Assembly: GCF_016508585.1 (NCBI RefSeq)
Contig: NZ_JADVOP010000007.1
Location: forward strand, 1 to 64,000
Origin: Acinetobacter baumannii
GTDB lineage: Bacteria > Pseudomonadota > Gammaproteobacteria > Pseudomonadales > Moraxellaceae
Reading direction: 5' to 3'
DNA: 64,000 nt
Below the pieces are notes generated by a model. The model saw nothing but the letters and a program-made list of their open reading frames with translations. It was not told the origin of the DNA and made no database searches. Position 1 is the stretch's first letter, and every line of letters starts with the position of its first letter. The translations under genes were made by a program, and so were the position numbers. Positions 55,052 through 64,000 of this stretch are shown here, piece by piece.

Positions 55052-55855
55052 TTAATCCTGTTGAAAGATTGGCACTATTGTCGCAACAGGCATTTCCATG
55101 AGTAGAAATAGCCAATACTCATTGATAAGTGGTAAGCGCTCAGATAAATTCGCAATAAATTTTGTATAGCCCGCCATTGATTCATCAATCATGTGAATTC
55201 TTTGTGGCGTCAAAATAAATAATCGCACTTCCTGATGACTGAATTGATCAAGCATTACCGCATCAATCCTTTGGATATCAGTCCATTTGACAGTATAAAC
55301 TTGATTTTCATTATAAAAAGTAAAACTATCTGTATGGGCAGAATAGCGAAATAAACCATCTATGCATGTTTCATGCTGATTTTTAATTTTTTCAATACGT
55401 TGATTCCAATCAAATGAATCTTTAAACCAGACATGAGGATGCTCAATCAAGAGTAATCCAATCAAGCTGATTAAAAAACATACAAGCCAAATATTCCAGT
55501 GCAACATCACTGAAAATAGTGCAAATAGCCAAAGAACAAAGCCGATAAAATCAGGAATTCGTATAAAACTGGCTTTATTTATCGGAATATAAATTTTCAT
55601 CGGTAATCGCTTTTCTTCTAGAAAAGTGTCAATCACACCATGCTTTATTTTTATGAAATAATGAATAACTAAAATGAGAACAGCTAAAATCAGTAAAATC
55701 AAATCATGATATTGCCATAATTGAAAATCAGACAATGCCAATTTGATAAAAACAACAATAACAGTTGACCATCCATAGACGCTTAAAAAGTAATAGACCT
55801 TTTCGGTGATCAATATTTTCATTTTTCTGAATGAAGACCAATTTGTTTTTTCCAA
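55052..55855 (-). CDS. Membrane protein of unknown function
   Basis: A 267-residue protein with four probable membrane segments (for example VYGWSTVIVVFIKLAL, DLILLILAVLILVIHYF, FIGFVLWLFALFSVML and NIWLVCFLISLIGLLLI). A cytoplasmic C-terminal domain (about 160-260) is followed by a hydrophobic end. No known motif. M12 (55822) is an alternative start. It is a single gene with the shared terminator. Confidence 0.7.
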   Translation of the reverse strand: MEKTNWSSFRKMKILITEKVYYFLSVYGWSTVIVVFIKLALSDFQLWQYHDLILLILAVLILVIHYFIKIKHGVIDTFLEEKRLPMKIYIPINKASFIRIPDFIGFVLWLFALFSVMLHWNIWLVCFLISLIGLLLIEHPHVWFKDSFDWNQRIEKIKNQHETCIDGLFRYSAHTDSFTFYNENQVYTVKWTDIQRIDAVMLDQFSHQEVRLFILTPQRIHMIDESMAGYTKFIANLSERLPLINEYWLFLLMEMPVATIVPIFQQD

Positions 55856-56160
55856 TCCATGCTATCACTAATCAGACATGATGTTCAAAGAAGGGAAATA
55901 CATCAGGTCATCATCCCCCCTATTTCAATACATTCATTGAAATGGAGTATTGATCAAAAATGAAGGCAATACTTTACGAATTAAAATTAAATAAATCTTA
56001 AAAAATCAAAGCACTTACCATTTCTCTATCATCACGCGCCATATCATTGCATTTATACTGATTTTCGCTACAAGCACTTCATGATGTTTCCATACAAATG
56101 CCTGAATATACAACTATCGAATCTAATTCAGATCTCGAATTATTTAGTGAGAATATGATC
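55856..56160. other. 305-bp intergenic region upstream of the Asr-like gene
   Basis: An imperfect 27-bp dyad CAATAC...GTATTG (55926-55952) lies about 70 bp upstream of the membrane protein gene. The right part is AT-rich and should contain the promoter of the small secreted protein. No other gene is seen. Confidence 0.45.
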
Positions 56161-56376
56161 ATGAAAAAAGTTACATCATTACTTATTGCAGCATTTACAA
56201 CAGCAGTTTTTGCAGGTTCTGCAATGGCAGCAACACCAGCACAACATTCATCTCAACCAGTTAAAACACATCAGCTTCAAAAACAGCATAAAGCTGGACA
56301 TGCCAAAAAACATCAAGCTGCTGCGCATAAATCAGCAACAGCAAAAAAAGTAGAGGATAAAGCCGCAACTAAATAA
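56161..56376 (+). CDS. Small secreted Lys/His-rich protein (Asr-like)
   Basis: A 71-residue protein with a signal peptide (1-23, cleaving after AMA) and a mature part very rich in lysine, histidine, glutamine and alanine (KQHKAGHAKKHQ). This layout closely matches enterobacterial acid shock protein Asr, though similarity is mostly compositional. The frame could start at 56098, but that would hide the signal sequence. A very strong hairpin follows, suggesting high expression. The role in acid or metal stress is inferred. Confidence 0.7.
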   Translation: MKKVTSLLIAAFTTAVFAGSAMAATPAQHSSQPVKTHQLQKQHKAGHAKKHQAAAHKSATAKKVEDKAATK

Positions 56377-56418
56377 TCGAGTGAATTTAAACACTTTATA
56401 AATCAATGATCCTCATGC

Positions 56419-56455
56419 TTAAAAGCTACATCAGTGATGTAGCTTTTAAATTTTT
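56419..56455. terminator. Strong bidirectional hairpin
   Basis: A 15-bp stem (TTAAAAGCTACATCA / TGATGTAGCTTTTAA) with a single-base loop centre, followed by ATTTTT, between convergent genes. Confidence 0.9.
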
Positions 56456-56497
56456 AGAGCTAAAGATATAGATAGGGGTCATTTTAAAACTTTTGCT

Positions 56498-57475
56498 CTA
56501 CTTAAACCCCAATTTTTCAACGGGCTTGATCAGCCACAATGATAATCTTCTTAATCCTGCATCAAACATAGACTGTTGTAAAATCCAACAGGTCAAAACA
56601 GATAAAATGATACAAACACTCACTTCGATAAAAAGGTTAAAATTCAGTTGCCAATAACGTGCAACCAACATCACTACAAATCCATGTAATAGATAAACAG
56701 CCAGTGTATTTTGCCCCAAGTGTACAAAGTGCTGATTTAAACTTCTAACCCATACAAAAGTTGCATAAATCCCCAGTGATGAAATGAGCAGACATGCTAA
56801 TCTCATTCCGATTCCTACAGGTATGCTGACTTTAAGTTGCGAATAACTCAAACTGCCATATAACCAAAATGGATTCAGTTGCGTAAAATAGACCAAAATA
56901 GCAATCGCCCCTAAAAGTGATAGGCTCACAACTTGGCTAAAGTGATTTTGCTGAATTTTGACTAAAATCTCTTTTCCATATAGTGCACCAACAACAAAAA
57001 AGGGCAAGAAAGTAAAAATTCGTCCAATTGAATATTGATAATTGTTCCAAGGGCTTAAGCCAATACATAAAGCAAGAATCAATGCAATCAACAGGGGAAA
57101 TTTTGTTTTTATCAAAAAATGGGTAAGCATTGTCCATGCAATCATTCCCAACAGATACCATAGAATCCAGTAAGGTCGTTCAAATACATTCCAGTTGATT
57201 TGGAAATGCCCAGACCAGATGGCATCAAAGGCAGGAAATAAAATTTGAAAAGGTAAATACAGCGAAATAAAAAATAAAATATTCTTCCGCCATTTTTTTT
57301 CGTTAAATAACATGCCTGAAATAAAAATAAATGCAGGCATGTGTATAAAATAAATGATCCCCAATAAGGCATGGTTAAATGGGTCATCCCATCCAATCAT
57401 TCGTTCGAGGAAGTGTCCGAGAACCACAAGAAATATAAGTGTTGCCTTACAACTGTCTAAGTAAGTATCTCTCAT
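56498..57475 (-). CDS. Acyltransferase-3 family membrane protein
   Basis: A 325-residue polytopic membrane protein with about ten membrane segments. LDSCKATLIFLVVLGHFLERM holds the conserved histidine of the acyltransferase_3 family, and the family's arginine lies in the following loops. Such proteins O-acylate exopolysaccharides, lipopolysaccharide or other envelope sugars. The substrate cannot be told. The ATG at 57475 is used; a TTG lies 2 codons upstream. It is 33 bp downstream of the macrodomain gene on the same strand. Confidence 0.88.
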   Translation of the reverse strand: MRDTYLDSCKATLIFLVVLGHFLERMIGWDDPFNHALLGIIYFIHMPAFIFISGMLFNEKKWRKNILFFISLYLPFQILFPAFDAIWSGHFQINWNVFERPYWILWYLLGMIAWTMLTHFLIKTKFPLLIALILALCIGLSPWNNYQYSIGRIFTFLPFFVVGALYGKEILVKIQQNHFSQVVSLSLLGAIAILVYFTQLNPFWLYGSLSYSQLKVSIPVGIGMRLACLLISSLGIYATFVWVRSLNQHFVHLGQNTLAVYLLHGFVVMLVARYWQLNFNLFIEVSVCIILSVLTCWILQQSMFDAGLRRLSLWLIKPVEKLGFK

Positions 57476-57508
57476 GATCAAATGGTCGAGAATGATGATT
57501 GATCATGA

Positions 57509-58060
57509 TTATATACCTAAAATCTGGAATTGATTTTGCTCAATCTCAGCAAGAAGCTGCCGATAGATTTTAAAGTTCTCTAAATCAAAACAGACAAAAT
57601 TGACTTCCTGTAAATGCGATGCCTGCAACAAAAAATCTGCCGTGGTTTTGATCGCAAGCGATGCAGCGTGATTTTTTGGAAAATGGTAGATTCCTGTAGA
57701 AATATTGGGAATTGCCAGTGTATTCAACTGGTACTGTTCCGCCAGTTTCAGACTATTGGTATAGGCTTTTTCAAGCAGTTGGGCTTCTCCGTGTTGTCCA
57801 TCTTGCCACGTCGGTCCCACAGTATGAATGACAAAGCGACTGGGTAATTTTCCAGCTGTAGTGATTACAGCTTCACCGACTGCGCATCCCCCTTGTTTGG
57901 CACGAATTTTCTGGCAATCATTTAAGATTGCATCCCCGCCTTTCCGATGAATTGCACCATCTACGCCGCCGCCACCAAGTAAAGAGGTATTTGCAGCATT
58001 TACAATCGCATCAACTTTTTGCAGTGTAATGTCACCTTGAACTAATCGAATAATTTTCAT
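57509..58060 (-). CDS. ymdB: Macrodomain O-acetyl-ADP-ribose deacetylase
   Basis: A 183-residue macrodomain of the YmdB/MacroD type. [20 protein letters not shown] and [10 protein letters not shown] form the ADP-ribose pocket, and ISTGIYHFP is the second conserved loop. It deacetylates O-acetyl-ADP-ribose; E. coli YmdB also modulates RNase III. The 183-residue length is typical. It precedes the acyltransferase gene and is divergent from lpxL. Confidence 0.93.
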   Translation of the reverse strand: MKIIRLVQGDITLQKVDAIVNAANTSLLGGGGVDGAIHRKGGDAILNDCQKIRAKQGGCAVGEAVITTAGKLPSRFVIHTVGPTWQDGQHGEAQLLEKAYTNSLKLAEQYQLNTLAIPNISTGIYHFPKNHAASLAIKTTADFLLQASHLQEVNFVCFDLENFKIYRQLLAEIEQNQFQILGI

Positions 58061-58172
58061 TTTACATCCTTGCTCACCCTTGATGATGATTCACATCTTG
58101 AGTTTTCTTCTTTAAACGGCTTCATGCTACACTTCTTTCAGTTTTAACCACCCCCAAATTTACAAAATTGCT

Positions 58173-59108
58173 ATGAGTAAAAAGCTTCAATACGAACCTG
58201 GAAAATTTTATTGGGCATTTTTACATCCAAAATATTGGGGAATATGGATTGCAATAATTTTCTTGATGTTGCTTGCGATTTTGCCTTGGGCAATTCAACA
58301 TCGACTTGCTACGATCTTAGGAAATATTGCCTTTAATCGGCTTAAATCACGCCGTGAAACAACTGTGCGTAATTTGGAAATCTGTTTTCCAGAATGGTCT
58401 TCAGAGCAAGTGACTGAAAATGCAAGACAAGTTTTTGTAGACCAAATGATAGGTGTTTTTGAAACGCTGAATGCATGGTATTCCCCCCAGTGGTTTAAAA
58501 ATCGTGTCAGCATTGAAGGCTTAGAACATATTACAACTGCAAAACAACAAGGTCAGGGCATACTGCTTTTAGGTACACACAGTACAATGCTGGATGCAGG
58601 CGGCTATTTGTGTGCGCAATTTTTTGAACCTGATGTGGTGTATCGCCCGCAGAACAACCCCTTGCTGGACATGTTGATTTATCGTTGCCGTGCGACCATT
58701 TATAAGGCTCAGATTGATCATGATGATATGCGCGGATTGATTCGCCATCTCAAAGAAGGTGATGCGATTTGGTACAGCCCTGATCAAGATTTTGGACTGA
58801 AACAAGGCGTGATGGCACCATTTTTTGGTACACCTGCGGCCACAGTAACCGCACATCGACGCCTCTTAAAAATATCGAAAGCTGTAGCAATTCCACTATA
58901 TTTTTATCGTCATGGTGATATTAAAAACCCCAAATATCATGTCTTGATTGAACCTGCTGTCGAGCCCTTACCGAGTGAAGATGAATTGGATGACGCCATT
59001 CGTGTCAATAAAATCATCGAGAACCAACTTCGGATCGCACCAACACAATATATGTGGTTCCATCGTCGTTTTAAAACACGTCCAAAAGGTTATGAGAAAA
59101 TTTACTAA
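58173..59108 (+). CDS. lpxL: Lipid A secondary acyltransferase (LpxL/HtrB family)
   Basis: A 311-residue inner-membrane acyltransferase that adds a secondary acyl chain to Kdo-lipid A or its precursor. The N-terminal membrane anchor is residues 24-42, and the catalytic H-x4-D motif is H136-STML-D141. Further blocks are VVYRPQNNPLLD and FGLKQGVMAPFFG. LpxL and LpxM of Acinetobacter are hard to separate by eye; this one looks LpxL-like because of its N-terminus and C-terminal RFKTRPKGY. It is monocistronic. Confidence 0.85.
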   Translation: MSKKLQYEPGKFYWAFLHPKYWGIWIAIIFLMLLAILPWAIQHRLATILGNIAFNRLKSRRETTVRNLEICFPEWSSEQVTENARQVFVDQMIGVFETLNAWYSPQWFKNRVSIEGLEHITTAKQQGQGILLLGTHSTMLDAGGYLCAQFFEPDVVYRPQNNPLLDMLIYRCRATIYKAQIDHDDMRGLIRHLKEGDAIWYSPDQDFGLKQGVMAPFFGTPAATVTAHRRLLKISKAVAIPLYFYRHGDIKNPKYHVLIEPAVEPLPSEDELDDAIRVNKIIENQLRIAPTQYMWFHRRFKTRPKGYEKIY

Positions 59109-59204
59109 GTTCTTACTTTTATTTGACTCGAATTTTAAAATCGAAAAGCAAAGTTAAATATCCTGCAATATCGTTTCAAACATGGGCTAACCAATATAGC
59201 CGAT

Positions 59205-59654
59205 TCAATCATCATCAAATTTCACAAATTGATATGTATTGATATGGCTATATTGGTCTCTCATTTTGAGCTGTTGCTTATCCAGTGATATGATTTCTAA
59301 ATCTTCTTTTTTTGACTTGCCTGAACCATCATCCCATAGAATGCTCATTTGTATGCCATCTTGAGTTGAGTTCAATGCTTCGATAAATCCTGTTTGATCT
59401 TGAGTGATGAGCAAATAATAAGACGGAGCTTGAGAAAAACTGATTTCAGTCAAATCTTTGCGTGAACAAGGTTGCTCACAACGATAAATACGGTGTTTGA
59501 GAAGCTCCCAAATCTCGCTGGATTGTAAATCATTTAAATTCTGATTGTCCTCTTGGCGCTGTTCAATTTCTTGAGGCTGTTTAATCTCAACACTCTGCTT
59601 TTCACAGCCTGCTAAAATTAAATTCAAGTAAAAAACCACCATTATTTTTTTCAT
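59205..59654 (-). CDS. Lipoprotein of unknown function
   Basis: A 149-residue protein with a lipoprotein signal and a perfect lipobox (LILAGC, cysteine about residue 17). A Glu/Gln/Asn-rich linker leads to a small domain with two more cysteines in YRCEQPCSRKD. It is probably in the outer membrane or periplasm. No known domain. The ATG at 59654 gives the signal; an upstream ATG at 59672 would add six residues. Confidence 0.75.
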   Translation of the reverse strand: MKKIMVVFYLNLILAGCEKQSVEIKQPQEIEQRQEDNQNLNDLQSSEIWELLKHRIYRCEQPCSRKDLTEISFSQAPSYYLLITQDQTGFIEALNSTQDGIQMSILWDDGSGKSKKEDLEIISLDKQQLKMRDQYSHINTYQFVKFDDD

Positions 59655-59730
59655 TTGATTCTGTTTCAACATTCCGGTCAGGTATTTAAAAATTTGAAAA
59701 TCAATACATATACTTTTTAGATCGAACTTA

Positions 59731-60048
59731 TCAACCTTTCCATATTCTAAAGCGAGCCATTGCCCAAATCACATAGGGCCAAAAAATCATATTGACGATA
59801 TTGTGAATACTGCTCCAAATTCGCCAATACCCCTTACCAAAAATATCTGCTCGCGCATTAAAAATCTCAATACTAAAAGCCAGAATGACAGTGATGATCA
59901 TAGCAATATTGGATTTCAGTTGGCGTTTATGAATTGCAGCAACAATAAAGTAGATGATTAAACCTGCATAGACAAACAAAGCATCACTACTTAAGCCTGT
60001 AAAATGTTTAAGACTCAGTGCAAATTCTTGGATTTTTGATAGCAACAT
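59731..60048 (-). CDS. Small membrane protein of unknown function
   Basis: A 105-residue protein with three probable membrane segments (ALFVYAGLIIYFIVAAI, IAMIITVILAFSIEIF and IWSSIHNIVNMIFWPYVIWAM). No known motif. It is 76 bp upstream of the lipoprotein gene on the same strand and might be co-transcribed with it. Function unknown. Confidence 0.6.
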   Translation of the reverse strand: MLLSKIQEFALSLKHFTGLSSDALFVYAGLIIYFIVAAIHKRQLKSNIAMIITVILAFSIEIFNARADIFGKGYWRIWSSIHNIVNMIFWPYVIWAMARFRIWKG

Positions 60049-60361
60049 AAGGACTCAATTTTTATTTTCGATCTTGTCTGTCGCAAATTATATACCATAA
60101 ATAAAGCATAACCCGAGTTCTGCATCCTGCAAAACTCGGGTTTATGAGGTTGTGCTTTCAAATCTTATTGTTATTTTACTGTGGTTATCCATTCCAACAT
60201 CAAATCCTTGATGATTGCTCCATCGACTTCGTCTTCCTTAGTGAGATTTTCCGTTCTCATTCCCTGTGTCGATGAGTAAAGATTAAAACGAATCGTGTTC
60301 AGATACTACCCGCTTAGAGACTAAATCCACGTAAGAAATTGCTTACAAAAAATCGCCATTT
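60049..60361. other. 313-bp intergenic region with hairpin and open-frame remnant
   Basis: It contains a long hairpin AACCCGAGTT...AACTCGGGTT (60110-60142, inner TGCA-TCC-TGCA) and a minus-strand open frame without a good start (60171-60305) whose last 29 codons look protein-like. I see no tRNA or known RNA. It may hold an eroded gene or a small RNA. Confidence 0.4.
60110..60142. terminator. Hairpin, possibly a terminator
   Basis: A 10-bp outer stem AACCCGAGTT / AACTCGGGTT with an inner 4-bp stem. Only short T runs follow on either strand, so efficiency is uncertain. Confidence 0.5.
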
Positions 60362-61501
60362 TCAAGATTTCTTGTTAGACAATGACATGTCCATTTTATA
60401 GTCTTGAGCCAATTCATCAGTCACTTTTTTCTCTTCTTTTTCTGCTTTTTCAACACCTTCCTGAATAGCTTCTTGTGCTTCCTGCTCATCAGAGTCCGTT
60501 TGTTCCAACTCCTCTTGGCTTTGTTCAAAAATATGACTTGACTGTAACACCACATAGATTGGGAAATGATCTGAACCAATATGCGGCAACCGCTCCATAT
60601 GGACCAAGGCAAAATCTGTACTGTGAAATAAGTGATCCAATGACCACCTTAAAAACTTATAGTCGGCATGAAAGGTATTGATATATCTACGCCCCACACG
60701 AGGATCAAGCAACCCACTGATGCGTTGAAACAAACGTGTGGTTCGAGACCAAGCCACATCATTTAAATCCCCCATCACGATACAGCTTTCATCTAAATCC
60801 TTGATTTGATCGCCAACAATCAATAGTTCAGCATCTCGTAAAGTTGAGTCTTTGGCTTCTGTTGGGCTGGGTGGCTTTGGATGCAGACAATATAATTGTA
60901 CAGCTTGCCCGGAAGGTAAAATGACTGTGGTATGGATTGAAGGAATTTCATTGCTCAGAATAAATTTAACTTCACTATCGACCAGTTTTAACTTGCTATA
61001 GAGATGCATTCCATACAAATTATCTAATGGAACAGGAACACGATAAGGATAGTCTTTTTCAATCTTCGCCAACTCATTTTGCCATGTCCGATCAGTCTCG
61101 AGCGTAAGGACAAGATCAGGCTGATGTTTTTCGATTTGCTCAATCAGCAGATGATATTGCTGATTGGGTGTAAGTACATTTGAAACAATAACTGAAATTT
61201 GCTGCTCTGGATTCAATTGGTCTTGCTGTACCTGTTCAACCTGTTTTTTCCAGATAAAGGTATAGGGCAAAACCATTTTTAGTTGAAAAGCCAAAGCAGC
61301 AATCAATAATACTAAAATAATCTCACGCGTCAGGTCCCAAGGTGCATTCCAAAATAGCAACAACACCAAAGCAGTCAAACCCACACATAGAATCTGTAGT
61401 CGTGGAAAATCAGCCCCCCTAAACCACCATTCATCACGTGGAATCAGTGACCAGAAGCTGAGCCAAATCACGATCACGGCAAGGATTTCTATCCAAATCA
61501 T
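60362..61501 (-). CDS. Endonuclease/exonuclease/phosphatase-family membrane protein
   Basis: A 379-residue protein with three N-terminal membrane helices (1-82) and a C-terminal endonuclease/exonuclease/phosphatase fold (about 100-325), whose GDLNDVAWS and GSDHFPIYV motifs carry the metal and catalytic residues. A charged, Glu-rich tail ends it. Relatives are annotated as YafD-like or as phosphodiesterases of unknown substrate. The active domain would face the periplasm or cytoplasm depending on topology, which I cannot decide. Confidence 0.85.
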   Translation of the reverse strand: MIWIEILAVIVIWLSFWSLIPRDEWWFRGADFPRLQILCVGLTALVLLLFWNAPWDLTREIILVLLIAALAFQLKMVLPYTFIWKKQVEQVQQDQLNPEQQISVIVSNVLTPNQQYHLLIEQIEKHQPDLVLTLETDRTWQNELAKIEKDYPYRVPVPLDNLYGMHLYSKLKLVDSEVKFILSNEIPSIHTTVILPSGQAVQLYCLHPKPPSPTEAKDSTLRDAELLIVGDQIKDLDESCIVMGDLNDVAWSRTTRLFQRISGLLDPRVGRRYINTFHADYKFLRWSLDHLFHSTDFALVHMERLPHIGSDHFPIYVVLQSSHIFEQSQEELEQTDSDEQEAQEAIQEGVEKAEKEEKKVTDELAQDYKMDMSLSNKKS

Positions 61502-61686
61502 ATTTTGTCACTCTTATATTCTTAATTTTTGAATGATTCATAAATTAATATCAATTTTGCATGTATCATAAACAAGATATATTGCACAATATAGTTGTGT
61601 TTTCATTGTGTATGCTATTGCAGTTACACGTCCTTTTGATACACTCAAACCCCTTTTAATTTTTTAACGCACCGAGGCAAAGTGAC

Positions 61687-62805
61687 ATGAAAGTAGGTCT
61701 GGTCGGTTGGCGCGGGATGGTTGGTTCTGTCCTTATGCAACGTATGGTTGAAGAGAATGATTTTGCTCATTTTGAGCCGTTCTATTTCTCTACCAGTAAT
61801 GCAGGTGGTGAAGCCCCTGCTTTTGGTGGTAAAACTGCTCCAGCACTTATGGAAGCGACGGACATTACCAGTCTGAAGCAAATGGATGTCATTATTACCT
61901 GCCAAGGTGGCGATTATACTTCTGAAGTTTTCCCAAAGCTTAAGGCTGAAGGTTGGTCAGGCTACTGGATTGATGCCGCATCTACACTGCGTATGGATGA
62001 TGAAGCAATCATTGTCCTTGACCCAGTGAACTTAAATGTCATTAAAGATGGTTTGGTCAATGGCATCAAAACCTTTGTCGGTGGGAATTGTACGGTTTCA
62101 TTGATGTTGATGGGCATGGGTTCATTGTTCCAACACAACTTGGTGGAATGGATGACCGCGATGACCTATCAAGCAGCCTCTGGAGCTGGCGCGCAGAATA
62201 TGCGTGAATTGATTACAGGCATGGGTTACTTATATAACAATACTCAAGACCTGTTGGATGACCCTCGTTCTGCAATTTTAGATATCGACAGTAAAATTGC
62301 TGAATTACAACGGGGGGAAGGCTTTCCCAAAGCCAACTTTGGCGTACCTTTAGCAGGCTCTTTGATTCCTTATATTGACAAACAGCTTGAAAGTGGTCAG
62401 TCAAAAGAAGAGTGGAAAGGTCAAGTTGAAACCAACAAAATCTTAGGCAACGCTCAAATTGTTCCAATTGATGGTCACTGTGTACGTATTGGTGCAATGC
62501 GTTGTCACTCACAAGCCTTGACCCTGAAATTGAAGAAAGATGTTCCGCTTGATGAAATTGAAGATATGATTCGTCAGTCTAACCCATGGGCAAAAGTCGT
62601 ACCCAATACACGTGAAGCATCAATGAACGATCTTACTCCTGTAGCAGTCACAGGAACGCTCTCTGTTCCTGTTGGTCGTCTGCGCAAGTTAAATATGGGT
62701 AAAGAATATTTAGGTGCATTTACCGTAGGTGATCAATTACTTTGGGGTGCAGCTGAACCTTTACGTCGTATGTTACGTATTCTAATTGACTATAAAAATG
62801 CTTAA
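61687..62805 (+). CDS. asd: Aspartate-semialdehyde dehydrogenase
   Basis: It makes aspartate-4-semialdehyde for lysine, diaminopimelate, threonine and methionine synthesis. [10 protein letters not shown] (7-16) binds NADP, the active-site cysteine is C135 in GGNCTVS, and the catalytic histidine lies in [14 protein letters not shown]. Its 372 residues match the usual gammaproteobacterial form. A GAGG ribosome binding site precedes the ATG. It is followed by a strong terminator and then fimV, the order known from Pseudomonas and Acinetobacter. Confidence 0.97.
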   Translation: MKVGLVGWRGMVGSVLMQRMVEENDFAHFEPFYFSTSNAGGEAPAFGGKTAPALMEATDITSLKQMDVIITCQGGDYTSEVFPKLKAEGWSGYWIDAASTLRMDDEAIIVLDPVNLNVIKDGLVNGIKTFVGGNCTVSLMLMGMGSLFQHNLVEWMTAMTYQAASGAGAQNMRELITGMGYLYNNTQDLLDDPRSAILDIDSKIAELQRGEGFPKANFGVPLAGSLIPYIDKQLESGQSKEEWKGQVETNKILGNAQIVPIDGHCVRIGAMRCHSQALTLKLKKDVPLDEIEDMIRQSNPWAKVVPNTREASMNDLTPVAVTGTLSVPVGRLRKLNMGKEYLGAFTVGDQLLWGAAEPLRRMLRILIDYKNA

Positions 62806-62830
62806 AGTCACAAAAAAGCCTTAAACATTG

Positions 62831-62861
62831 AAAAAGCCGATCTATCTTGATCGGCTTTTTT
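62831..62861 (+). terminator. Terminator of asd
   Basis: A 12-bp stem AAAAAGCCGATC / GATCGGCTTTTT with a 6-nt loop and a T tail, 26 bp after the asd stop codon. Confidence 0.92.
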
Positions 62862-62896
62862 ATGTAACTATATTTGTGTAACTCTAATGTTAATAA

Positions 62897-62925
62897 TTTA
62901 CATATAGACTACAGCGAAATATTGT
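62897..62925 (+). promoter_or_regulatory. Sigma-70 promoter of fimV
   Basis: TTTACA (62897-62902), a 17-bp spacer and TATTGT (62920-62925), about 40 bp upstream of the fimV ATG. Confidence 0.55.
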
Positions 62926-62967
62926 ATCATTGAGATGCCTTGAACTTTGTCAGAGCAATGGATAGAG

Positions 62968-64000
62968 ATGACTGTATATAACAAATTAAAAATTGCCATT
63001 TTAGCCATCATGACGTCGCAAACAATCAGTGCGATTACGATAGATCCGATTCAAGTTCAATCGGGGTCTGGGGATCTTCTGTACGCAGAAATGAAATTCA
63101 GCAATGCCAATCCCAATGAAAAAATAGAAGTGGGTCTGGCAGATGCAGACGACATCCAACATATTGGAATGACCACACAGGCGCCCGGACATTTAAACTT
63201 TTATACGCGTCGTTCTGGCGACGGGACTGGGGTTATCGTCATTACTTCTTCTCGTCCCATCATTGAATCTGAACTGAATATCTTACTTAAGGTTAAAGAA
63301 GGCAGTGCTACACATATCCAGCAAGTAAGAACACCTTTAACACGTGGACGCAACAACATTCCCGCACCGATGGTGAATGCCAATACCAAAGAAAAACCGC
63401 TTAATCCTCAAATTATTGTGAGTGAAAAAGACATCGCATTGAATTTGCCAACCAGCACTCAATATCAAGTCTCCACACCACAGACAGTAACGCCGCCAAC
63501 AAGCAAAAAATCCAATATAGCACCGGATAACCAACAAGCATTGGCAATCAGTGTTATTGCACCTCCTGCATTGAAGATTGAACAAAAAACTGCGGTGAAC
63601 CATAGTGAAATTTCGCCAAACACCCCACCTGTAGCGATCAATAAAGATGAAACTCACGCTACTGCTGTTGCAAATCCACAAGTCGTGATTCCATCCAAGC
63701 CTATTGGACAGCCTGAAAAACCACCCCAACAGACTCAAACAGCCCAGTTCCAAACACCAAAAGCGGAACCCAAAAAAGCACCTGCTGAACATAAATCTGA
63801 AAAAGCCAATGCGGTCAAGCCTAAAACGGACACTCAAAAAGCACTCAAACAAAATAAACCGACAGCCAATAAGAATTTAGACAAAGCGCCAAGACATGTT
63901 GTGCGAGCCAACGAATCACTTTGGAAGATTGCATCTCGTATCGCAGCAGAAACCCACCAGAGTGTTCCGGAAGTGATGCGTCAAATCAAAGAGAATAATG
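62968..64000 (+). CDS. fimV: FimV-family protein, N-terminal part (truncated by window end)
   Basis: An open frame with no stop to the window edge (344 codons seen). It starts with a signal peptide (MTVYNKLKIAILAIMTSQTISA), then the FimV N-terminal domain (about 23-130) with a conserved ITIDPIQVQSGSGDLLYAE stretch. A long, proline-, lysine- and glutamine-rich linker follows (130-305), and then a LysM domain starting HVVRANESLWKIA. FimV anchors to peptidoglycan at poles and supports type IV pili and twitching. The position after asd matches Pseudomonas and Acinetobacter. Confidence 0.9.
   Translation, partial: MTVYNKLKIAILAIMTSQTISAITIDPIQVQSGSGDLLYAEMKFSNANPNEKIEVGLADADDIQHIGMTTQAPGHLNFYTRRSGDGTGVIVITSSRPIIESELNILLKVKEGSATHIQQVRTPLTRGRNNIPAPMVNANTKEKPLNPQIIVSEKDIALNLPTSTQYQVSTPQTVTPPTSKKSNIAPDNQQALAISVIAPPALKIEQKTAVNHSEISPNTPPVAINKDETHATAVANPQVVIPSKPIGQPEKPPQQTQTAQFQTPKAEPKKAPAEHKSEKANAVKPKTDTQKALKQNKPTANKNLDKAPRHVVRANESLWKIASRIAAETHQSVPEVMRQIKENN

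Noticed and set aside
60140..60350. Known structured RNA (6S, SRP RNA, tmRNA, RNase P RNA)
   Set aside because: None of the conserved elements of these RNAs, as I recall them, are present; left as unexplained.
63337..63852. 171-codon minus-strand open frame opposite fimV
   Set aside because: Phe/Cys/Arg/Trp-rich shadow of the low-complexity fimV linker; fimV itself has a signal peptide, an N-terminal domain and LysM.

Overview
The window is chromosomal DNA of a low-GC gammaproteobacterium, almost certainly Acinetobacter (Moraxellaceae). The evidence is the 16S rRNA start, the gene orders miaB-ybeZ-ybeY and asd-fimV, a six-gene NRAMP/LamB-YcsF/carboxylase locus matching the mum locus I recall from A. 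baumannii, and protein sequences throughout of Acinetobacter character. It is mainly conserved core genome. I found no intact insertion sequence, prophage, CRISPR array or tRNA gene.

Layout. 1-463: 5' end of a minus-strand 16S rRNA gene with its leader and promoter. 464-9384: mostly minus-strand housekeeping genes (pssA, rlmJ, mdh, slt), with a 2OG-Fe(II) oxygenase on the plus strand and a T2-ribonuclease homologue that has lost its catalytic residues just downstream of slt. 9670-15230: miaB-ybeZ-ybeY, then yciV divergent from yciB-yciI and a small membrane protein. 15574-21901: mnmC, a rhodanese, yajQ with a hotdog-fold protein, an NTF2-like lipoprotein behind a perfect palindrome, and a minus operon hydrolase-trxC-yciA. 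22088-29658: a HAD phosphatase with foreign codon use, msrA, the tonB-exbB-exbD operon, purU, a TetR/aldehyde dehydrogenase divergent pair, and rpmB-rpmG. 29841-43992: a Kef-type antiporter, an RRM protein, a UvrD-like helicase, glycerate kinase, a putative membrane-anchored metalloprotease beside a NYN/OST-HTH protein, topA, and an HxlR/SDR divergent pair.

44073-52682: a PIN-like protein of unknown role, then the mum locus. In the minus direction it reads regulator mumR, a 325-bp intergenic region with a perfect palindrome, then the tightly packed mumT-mumL-mumH-mumU-mumC, ending at a strong hairpin. It pairs an NRAMP metal importer with a lactam/urea-type biotin-dependent carboxylase module. 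52809-64000: slyX and uup divergent by only 35 bp, an Asr-like small secreted protein, an acyltransferase, a macrodomain protein, lpxL, several small membrane or lipoproteins, an endonuclease/exonuclease/phosphatase-family protein, asd, and the first third or so of fimV, cut by the window edge.

The least explained items are the T2-ribonuclease pseudoenzyme, the membrane-anchored HExxHxxGxxD protein next to the NYN/OST-HTH protein, the PIN-like protein at 44073, the chemistry of the mum locus, and several palindromes that sit in promoters and look like repressor operators. I see no clear new defence or mobile system.
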